Source: Vicingaceae bacterium (GTDB lineage Bacteria; Bacteroidota; Bacteroidia; Flavobacteriales_E; Vicingaceae). Taken from it: a DNA stretch of 64,000 bases. Below, one piece after another: positions 56,961 through 64,000 of this stretch. The stretch spans positions 186,001-250,000 of the forward strand of contig JAGYIE010000002.1 in the NCBI GenBank assembly GCA_018402765.1, written 5' to 3'. The notes under the pieces were generated by a model. It had not been told where the DNA came from. It searched no databases and worked only from the letters and a program-made list of their open reading frames with translations. The position numbers and the translations under genes are program-made. How positions within the stretch are numbered: position 1 is the first letter of the stretch; every line of letters begins with the position of its first letter.

Positions 56961-58892
56961 CTATCCTACTTGCTTTTTTGATTTCTGACCTACCATTTTA
57001 ATAGCAGCTAATGCAATTCCTTCAGGATCGAAACCACATTCCTTATGTAATTCTAACTGTGAACCGTGCTCAACAAATTTATCAGGAATACCTAACCGTT
57101 TTATAGATGCTTTATAACCATGGTCAGCAGCGAACTCTAATATTGCACTACCAATACCTCCCATTAAACAGCCATCCTCTACAGTTATTACTTTTTCGAA
57201 TTTTCCAAAAACTTCGTGTAACAACATTTCATCCAATGGCTTTGCAAATCGCATATCGTAATGTGCTGCATTTATGTTTTCCTTTTCTAATTGCTCGCAA
57301 GCATCTACCACATAGTTTCCTATATGACCAAAGGTCAAAATTGCAACATCATCTCCATTTTTAATTCGTCTACCTTGGCCAATTTTCATTGATTTTAAAG
57401 GTGTTTTCCAATTTGGCATTACTCCATTTCCTCTTGGGTAACGAATCGTAAATGGACCATGGTTCTTTTCTTGAGCAGTGTACATCATATCTCGAAGTTC
57501 TTCTTCATTCATCGGAGAAGCTACGATCATATTTGGTGTAGATCGCATATACGCAATATCATAAACTCCATGGTGTGTAGGACCATCTGCACCTGCAAAA
57601 CCAGCTCTATCTAAACAGAATACAACGTGTAGATTTTGAAGTGCTACATCGTGCACTACTTGATCATATGCACGCTGCATAAATGAAGAATAAATATTAC
57701 AAAAAGGAATCATCCCTTGTGTTGCCATGCCCGCTGAAAAAGTAACTGCATGCTGTTCTGCGATACCTACATCAAAAGCTCTATCTGGAATTGCTTCCAT
57801 CATAATATTTAGTGAACTACCTGAAGGCATCGCAGGTGTAACACCAACTATTTTCTTATTTTTTTCGGCCAACTCTACGATGGTATGTCCAAATACATCT
57901 TGATATTTAGGTGGTTGTGGACTCTTAGGAGTTACTTTTATAATCTCACCTGTATCTTTATTAAATAAGCCAGGAGCATGCCATTTAGTTGGACTACCAT
58001 CCTCTGCGGGCTGATATCCTTTTCCTTTTTTAGTTAAGCAGTGTAGTATTTTTGGTCCAGGAATATCTTTCAAATCTTGTAATACCTTAGTCATATGATT
58101 CACATCATGACCATCGATGGGACCAAAATATCTAAAGTTCAATGATTCAAAATAATTGCTCTGCTTTAACAAAGCCCCTTTCAGTCCATTCTCAATTTTT
58201 TGCACGATAGCTTGAGCATTTGGTCCAAACTTACTCACTTTACCAAGCAGCGTCCAAACCTCATCTTTTACTTTATTGTACGTATGTGAAGTAGATATAT
58301 CGGTTAAATATTCTTTCAACGCACCTACATTTGGATCAATAGACATGCAATTATCATTTAAGACAACTAATAAATTAGAGTCCTCCACTCCACCGTGATT
58401 AAGACCTTCAAAAGCTAACCCAGCGGTCATAGAACCATCGCCAATAACTGCAATATGCTGACGTTGTTTATCTCCTTTTAGACGAGAAGCTACTGCCATA
58501 CCTAAAGCAGCAGAAATAGAGGTAGAAGAGTGACCAACTCCGAAAGTATCGTATTCACTTTCTGACCTTTTGGGAAAACCACTCAACCCTTTATAAATTC
58601 TATTGGTATGAAAATTTTCTCTTCGGCCTGTCAACAATTTGTGACCATATGCTTGATGACCTACATCCCAAACCAATTGATCATCAGGAGTATTAAATAC
58701 ATAATGCAATGCTACAGTCATTTCTACAACTCCTAGACTTGCGCCAAAATGTCCTCCCTTTACAGATACTACATCAATTATGTATTGCCTTAACTCTTTA
58801 GCAACTTGCTCCAATTGATTTTCGTTAAGCTTCCTTAAATCAGAAGGTACAATAATTTTATCTAATAATTCTCCGGCCTTAAATTCGCTCAT
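56961..58892 (-). CDS. dxs: 1-deoxy-D-xylulose-5-phosphate synthase
   Basis: 643 aa; KGGHFGASLGVVEMTVALHYVFNTPDD, VIGDGSMTAGLAFEGLNHGG, DRAGFAGADGPTHHGVYDIAY. Confidence 0.98.
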   Translation of the reverse strand: MSEFKAGELLDKIIVPSDLRKLNENQLEQVAKELRQYIIDVVSVKGGHFGASLGVVEMTVALHYVFNTPDDQLVWDVGHQAYGHKLLTGRRENFHTNRIYKGLSGFPKRSESEYDTFGVGHSSTSISAALGMAVASRLKGDKQRQHIAVIGDGSMTAGLAFEGLNHGGVEDSNLLVVLNDNCMSIDPNVGALKEYLTDISTSHTYNKVKDEVWTLLGKVSKFGPNAQAIVQKIENGLKGALLKQSNYFESLNFRYFGPIDGHDVNHMTKVLQDLKDIPGPKILHCLTKKGKGYQPAEDGSPTKWHAPGLFNKDTGEIIKVTPKSPQPPKYQDVFGHTIVELAEKNKKIVGVTPAMPSGSSLNIMMEAIPDRAFDVGIAEQHAVTFSAGMATQGMIPFCNIYSSFMQRAYDQVVHDVALQNLHVVFCLDRAGFAGADGPTHHGVYDIAYMRSTPNMIVASPMNEEELRDMMYTAQEKNHGPFTIRYPRGNGVMPNWKTPLKSMKIGQGRRIKNGDDVAILTFGHIGNYVVDACEQLEKENINAAHYDMRFAKPLDEMLLHEVFGKFEKVITVEDGCLMGGIGSAILEFAADHGYKASIKRLGIPDKFVEHGSQLELHKECGFDPEGIALAAIKMVGQKSKKQVG

Positions 58893-58985
58893 GATATAAG
58901 TATGATCTAATTTTTACAATAAACAAATGTAGGAAATATATGTTTTTAAAGCTCTTGTAAAATTCTTCAAGACTTTCATTAAAAG

Positions 58986-59019
58986 AATGGGGACAATAAC
59001 TTTTGTTATTGTCCCCATT
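58986..59019 (-). terminator. Intrinsic terminator of the RND efflux operon
   Basis: Perfect 15-bp stem AATGGGGACAATAAC-tttt-GTTATTGTCCCCATT. Confidence 0.8.
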
Positions 59020-59112
59020 CAACCAAACCTAAACCTCTATATAACCATAATACTAACGCCTCAACTTCGGCTTTGTTATATTGGTAATTCTTAAATTTTC
59101 TTAATACACCAT

Positions 59113-62100
59113 TTACTTTGCCAATCTAATTTTTAATCTGTACACTAAAAAATTCATAACTGGCACTACAATAAGTGTTAAGAATGTTGCAAAGGTTAAT
59201 CCGAAAATTACTGTCCATGCAAGTGGACCCCAAAAAATAACGTTGTCACCACCCATGTATATTTGTGGGTCGAACTCTGTAAATAAAGAGAAGAAGTCAA
59301 TATTTAATCCAATTGCTAAAGGTATTAAACCCAAAACAGTAGTAATCGCTGTCAGAATTACAGGACGCAATCTAGCTTTTCCTCCTACAATTATGGCTTC
59401 CATTATTTCCTCACGTGATAATAAATCTCCTTTACCTAAACCTCTTTTCTTCTTCATCCGCTCGATTAGAATATCGGTGTAGTCTAAGAGAACTACTCCA
59501 TTATTTACCACAATTCCAGCTAGAGAAATAATCCCAACCATCGTCATCATAATAACAAAATTCCATCCTGTAATTACTAGACCTAAGAACACGCCAATGA
59601 AGCTTAAAAAGATAGCCATCATTATTATAGAAGGCTTAGAAATAGAACTAAATTGGAAGATTAACAATAACATAATTAACCCTAAACCTGTAGCTAAGGC
59701 TCCAAGCAAGAAGGCCATTTGCTTTCCTTGCTCTTCAATTTCTCCAGTAAATGAATACTTAACACCTTTGGGCGTCTCAAAGTCAACCATTTCTCGTTTT
59801 AATACTTTTACAATCTGATCAGCATTTGCTCCTGGCAGCACTCCTGAGTAAACAGTAACGATTCTCTCTAAGTCAATATGCTTTACAGCACTAAAGCCTG
59901 ATGTATTCTTCTGAGAAGCTACTGTACTAACGGGAATCTCTTTGATTTTACCTGTAGCTTGATCTCTGAAGGTAATGTTCTGATTAAATAATGCACTTGG
60001 ATTATTTTTTAAATCTTCATTAAATCGAACATAAATATCATAATCATCTCCGTCCTCTTTGTAAACACCAGCTTTAATTCCGAAAATGGAGCTTCTTAGC
60101 TGATTTCCAACTTGAACAGCGGAAACGCCGAGCTCACCGGCTTTTTGACGATCAATCTCTACTTGAATAGCAGGTTTGCTTTTATTTACGTCAATTTTTA
60201 GTTCTTCTATTCCTGCTACATTTTTTGCATTAATAAAGTTCCTTATTTTCTCAGCTACATCAATTAACTCAGTATAATCTTTTCCACTAACCTCTATATT
60301 GATTGGGTATCCAACAGGTGGCCCAGCAGCATCTTTCTCCACTGAAATAGAAACTCCTGGATAAACTCCTCTTAGTGCATCTTGCACTTTTAATCGAAGT
60401 GTTTCACTATCTTCCCCTCTTCGGTATTTATACTCTCTCATTGAAGCGGTAATTTTACTCCTATGCGGCATTTCTGCAGCAGAACCACCATCTGTTTGAG
60501 GATTTCCTGCCCCTTCTCCAACCTGAGACACAACTGATTCTGTCATATAGTTATACTCATTATCAACATATTGTTCACCTTTAAGTACAGTATAAACCCG
60601 CTCTTCAATACTTTTCGTTATCGCATTGGTTTTATCTATGTCAGTTCCTTGAGGATACTCTATATACACGATAATTTGATTTGGTTTATTATCAGGGAAA
60701 AATTCAATTTTAGTTCGTCCTGAGCCTACCGAACCTCCAAAAAGAAATAATGATACAAATAGTAAAACTATAGTACCAAAAAAGAAATAATAGGCATTTC
60801 TCTTTCGTAATGCGAATTTCAATGAACCCTCATACCAGTTTTCAAATTTTACCAATGTATTTCTCTGAAAATTATCAGCCCAACCCTTAAATATATATCT
60901 ATACAAAAGGAGCATGATAGCAGTAAAAATCATCAATGTTCCTAAACCTCTAACTGCACCTCCTACAATCATCATAAAAATTCCTAGAACCACTAAAATG
61001 ATAATGTTTCTAATCAATTTTTTTAATGGTATAACTTTCTCATCTACCTCCATAAATTTAGAAACCAACATCGAGTTGATGAAAATTGCAACAAACAAAG
61101 AAGAGCCTAATACAATAGAGAGTGTAATTGGGAAGTAAACCATAAATTCACCCATTACTCCGGGCCAAAAACCAAGGGGAACAAAGGCAGCAACGGTGGT
61201 AGCAGTAGAAATAATAATTGGAACGGCTATTTCTCCAATCCCTTTTTTAGATGCTTCATACCTACTCATACCTTCGCTCATTAAGCGATACACGTTTTCA
61301 ACCACAACAATACCGTTGTCAACAAGCATGCCCAGTCCCATAACCAAAGCAAACAACACCATGGTATTCATTGTGTAGCCGAGCAATTCGATTACCATAA
61401 AAGACATGAACATTGACATTGGTATAGCAAAACCAACAAAAAGTGCATTTCTAAAGCCTAGAAAAAACATCAACACTAAAATCACCAAGATAATTCCAAA
61501 AATAATGTTGTTAACCAAGTCATTTACTTGATTAGTTGTTTTTGCGGATTGGTCATTGGCAGAAGTTATTTTTACATCCGATGGGATATAGTTTTCCCTA
61601 GCTTCTTGAATAATTTCATCAGCTTGCTCAATCGCAGAGATCATATTTTTTCCAGCTCTTTTCTTAACATCAAGCATAACCACCTGCTCTCCCCATTCAC
61701 GAGCGAAAGTGGTGGTTTCTTTTGCTTTAAATTTAACAGTTGCTATATCTTTTAGATAAATCGAATTGCCTTTTTCAGACTTTACTACAAATTTTTCTAA
61801 ATCAGTGGGTCGATCAATTTCTCCTAGTATTCGAATTGTTCTTCTCTGACCACTATTAATTAAGTTGCCTGCTGACATGGTAACGTTGCCATTGCTAATT
61901 GAATTTTGAACATCCTGAAAGCTAACCTTAGCGGCCATCATCTTGTAGATATCTACAGCTACTTCAACCTCTTTTTCTTGTGCTCCACGAATATCAACTT
62001 GCTTAATTTCTGGCACCTTTTCAATAGCATCCTCTAGGTATTCTGCATATTCTTTTAGCTTCTGAATAGGGTAATTGCCTGTTATGTTATAATTTACAAT

Positions 62101-62604
62101 AGGAACTTCCTCTGAAAGATTAAGATCAAACACATTTGGCTCAACCTTCGCTCCGTTAAACGTCGGCCAGTCTTCACTAGCCTTTGCCGCATCTACTTTG
62201 TCTTTTACCTTGACCTTCGCATCTTCCACAGTAATATCTTCGTCGAATTCTACGGTTATTATACCATAATCTTCTTGTGAAGTAGATAAAATTTCAACTA
62301 CATTACTTACATCATCCAACTCATCTTCAAGTGGATCAACAATTAATCGTTCTATATCCTCTGCTGTGTTACCCGGATATGGTGCACTGATATAAATCTT
62401 TGTTTCCTTAATTTCAGGAAAACTTTCTCTTGGTAATCCAAAATAAGAAGAAAGCCCTAGAAATAAGAAAATGGTAATCATCACATAAATAACCGTTGGG
62501 TTATCTATCGCCCAAGAAGACAACCCAAATTCCTTTTCTTCAGTATTAACCTCAGCAGATTGTTTATTTTCAAGCAAATCGTTGTTTTTAATTTCTTCAG
62601 ACAT
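59113..62604 (-). CDS. RND-family efflux transporter permease
   Basis: 1163 aa; two large periplasmic loops; LVDNGIVVVENVYRLM, GIISLAGIVVNNGVVLLDYTD, PVILTAITTVLGLIPLA. Confidence 0.95.
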   Translation of the reverse strand: MSEEIKNNDLLENKQSAEVNTEEKEFGLSSWAIDNPTVIYVMITIFLFLGLSSYFGLPRESFPEIKETKIYISAPYPGNTAEDIERLIVDPLEDELDDVSNVVEILSTSQEDYGIITVEFDEDITVEDAKVKVKDKVDAAKASEDWPTFNGAKVEPNVFDLNLSEEVPIVNYNITGNYPIQKLKEYAEYLEDAIEKVPEIKQVDIRGAQEKEVEVAVDIYKMMAAKVSFQDVQNSISNGNVTMSAGNLINSGQRRTIRILGEIDRPTDLEKFVVKSEKGNSIYLKDIATVKFKAKETTTFAREWGEQVVMLDVKKRAGKNMISAIEQADEIIQEARENYIPSDVKITSANDQSAKTTNQVNDLVNNIIFGIILVILVLMFFLGFRNALFVGFAIPMSMFMSFMVIELLGYTMNTMVLFALVMGLGMLVDNGIVVVENVYRLMSEGMSRYEASKKGIGEIAVPIIISTATTVAAFVPLGFWPGVMGEFMVYFPITLSIVLGSSLFVAIFINSMLVSKFMEVDEKVIPLKKLIRNIIILVVLGIFMMIVGGAVRGLGTLMIFTAIMLLLYRYIFKGWADNFQRNTLVKFENWYEGSLKFALRKRNAYYFFFGTIVLLFVSLFLFGGSVGSGRTKIEFFPDNKPNQIIVYIEYPQGTDIDKTNAITKSIEERVYTVLKGEQYVDNEYNYMTESVVSQVGEGAGNPQTDGGSAAEMPHRSKITASMREYKYRRGEDSETLRLKVQDALRGVYPGVSISVEKDAAGPPVGYPINIEVSGKDYTELIDVAEKIRNFINAKNVAGIEELKIDVNKSKPAIQVEIDRQKAGELGVSAVQVGNQLRSSIFGIKAGVYKEDGDDYDIYVRFNEDLKNNPSALFNQNITFRDQATGKIKEIPVSTVASQKNTSGFSAVKHIDLERIVTVYSGVLPGANADQIVKVLKREMVDFETPKGVKYSFTGEIEEQGKQMAFLLGALATGLGLIMLLLIFQFSSISKPSIIMMAIFLSFIGVFLGLVITGWNFVIMMTMVGIISLAGIVVNNGVVLLDYTDILIERMKKKRGLGKGDLLSREEIMEAIIVGGKARLRPVILTAITTVLGLIPLAIGLNIDFFSLFTEFDPQIYMGGDNVIFWGPLAWTVIFGLTFATFLTLIVVPVMNFLVYRLKIRLAK

Positions 62605-62607
62605 CCT

Positions 62608-63780
62608 TTATTGTTTGATGATTTCAATTTCTTGTTGGTCTTTAACTGTTCTAGCCCCTTCTTTAATTACTAAATCATTTGCAGACAACCCCTCTAACAC
62701 TTCTATAAAATCTCCACCTTTTTTACCAGTTTTGATAAACACTCGCTCAGTTATTGATCCTGATTTATTCGCATTAACTTTATAAACATATTGCTGTCCT
62801 TCAGAATCTTCTGAAATTATACTCTGAGGAATCAAAAGTGCATTCTCTGCAGTATAATCGTTAATTTTTAAACGAGCTGTCATATTTGGTTTAATCTTAC
62901 CATCCTTGTTTGCTAATATAGCCTCAACTCTAAAAGATCTGTTGTCGGGCTTTATGTAGTTACTAGCTTGACTAATAACGCCATCAATAGTTTGGTTTAA
63001 TACAGGTATTTCTACTTTTACCGATCTACCTTTTGATATAGCGGAAATAAATGTTTCTGGCACATCTGCTTCAACATGCATCTGACTCATATTAATGATG
63101 CGCATTATACCCATTTGACCTGGACCTACTACATTACCTTCTTCAATCATTATCTCATCTACAATCCCTGCAAAAGGCGCTGTGATTTGCGTTTTTGCCA
63201 ATTGAGAATTTAGCTGAGATACGGACTTTTGTTGAGCTTCATAAGTAGCTTTAGCTTGCAAAAATTGCATTTCAGAACCAATTTTCTGCTCCCATAAACG
63301 CTTTTGACGTTCAAAGGTAGTCTTTGATAAATCCAATTGTATTTCCGCTGAGTTAACTTGTTGTGCCAAGCCACCATCCTCAATACTAGCTAACAGTTGG
63401 CCTGCACTAACTCGCTGACCTTCTTTAACTACAACATTTCTTAATACCCCTGAATATTCCGGATACAATACTACATTTTGCTTGGTATCAATACTTCCTT
63501 GAACTTCAACATAGTGCTTAAATTCTTCTGGCTTGATTGTATAAACAGAAACTAATGGCTTTACTTTATTACTATCTAATAAAGCCATAGCAATAGATAG
63601 CTTTTCTATTTTAGCCGCCAACTCTTGCTCTTGAGTAACTAACTCATTGTGTTTTTCTTTCAGCTCTACTAAATCATTATTTGCAATAATATCATCAACA
63701 GATTTTCCTTCTTGAGCTCCGCCGCATGAAGCTAATGCTGCACTTACTATAAATGCCCCTATTATTTGTTTTGTCTTCAT
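62608..63780 (-). CDS. RND efflux periplasmic adaptor subunit (membrane fusion protein), lipoprotein
   Basis: 390 aa; lipobox ALASCGG; GVLRNVVVKEGQRVSAGQLLASIED, KTQITAPFAGIVDEIMIEEGNVV. Confidence 0.94.
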   Translation of the reverse strand: MKTKQIIGAFIVSAALASCGGAQEGKSVDDIIANNDLVELKEKHNELVTQEQELAAKIEKLSIAMALLDSNKVKPLVSVYTIKPEEFKHYVEVQGSIDTKQNVVLYPEYSGVLRNVVVKEGQRVSAGQLLASIEDGGLAQQVNSAEIQLDLSKTTFERQKRLWEQKIGSEMQFLQAKATYEAQQKSVSQLNSQLAKTQITAPFAGIVDEIMIEEGNVVGPGQMGIMRIINMSQMHVEADVPETFISAISKGRSVKVEIPVLNQTIDGVISQASNYIKPDNRSFRVEAILANKDGKIKPNMTARLKINDYTAENALLIPQSIISEDSEGQQYVYKVNANKSGSITERVFIKTGKKGGDFIEVLEGLSANDLVIKEGARTVKDQQEIEIIKQ

Positions 63781-63783
63781 TTT

Positions 63784-64000
63784 TTAATAGTTATTTAATG
63801 CTTTGTCTAATTTAGATTTCGCTGATATGAGTTGTAAAATTGAATTGAGGTAATTACCTTGAGTAGAAAGTAGTTGGTTATTAGCTTGCGTTAGTTCTAA
63901 GCTAGAGGATACCCCTTCCTTATATTTAATTTGTTCCGTTGAGAAAATTCGGTTGGCCAAATCCATATTATCTTGCTCAGAATTGTATTGATCCAATGCA
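63784..64000 (-). CDS. TolC-family outer membrane efflux protein, C-terminal part (5' end outside window)
   Basis: ALDQYNSEQDNMDLANRIFSTEQIKYKEGVSSSLELTQANNQLLSTQGNYLNSILQLISAKSKLDKAL; frame continues to the window edge. Confidence 0.88.
   Translation of the reverse strand, partial: ALDQYNSEQDNMDLANRIFSTEQIKYKEGVSSSLELTQANNQLLSTQGNYLNSILQLISAKSKLDKALNNY

Noticed and set aside
1-64000. CRISPR array, prophage or intact IS element
   Set aside because: No regularly spaced repeats, transposase, integrase or phage structural genes were seen.

Overview
This 64 kb window is a chromosomal segment from a Bacteroidota (Flavobacteriales-like) genome. Evidence for the lineage: SprA and other type IX secretion (T9SS) proteins, T9SS sorting domains, menaquinone synthesis via futalosine (MqnC), CrtD/CruF-type carotenoid genes and TAnnTTTG-type promoters. 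Most of it is core genes: sprA (partial)-ruvA-maeB, rimP-nusA-infB, mscS, rnr, lipA/lipB, metF, ribE, mqnC, pdxA, DUF177-rpmF-fabH-accB-accC, dxs and an RND efflux operon. I found no phage, complete IS element, CRISPR array, tRNA or rRNA. Items most worth a second look: (1) a tightly packed glycosyltransferase plus redox operon divergent from a TMTC-like GT-C/TPR protein (21716-30409), which may be a lipid-linked-sugar glycosylation system; (2) a clearly decayed sirtuin (cobB/Sir2) pseudogene at about 8081-8642; (3) an intrinsic-terminator-like hairpin in the rimP-nusA-infB leader; (4) a duplicated hairpin/promoter/ATG module upstream of metF and upstream of an unlisted 33-codon ORF; (5) paralogous type B T9SS cargo genes in inverted orientation around metF/ribE; (6) structured unexplained intergenic DNA at 30410-30960 (40-bp imperfect palindrome) and 40012-40218 (pseudoknot-type nested inverted repeats). 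All product calls come from reading protein motifs. No database search was run.
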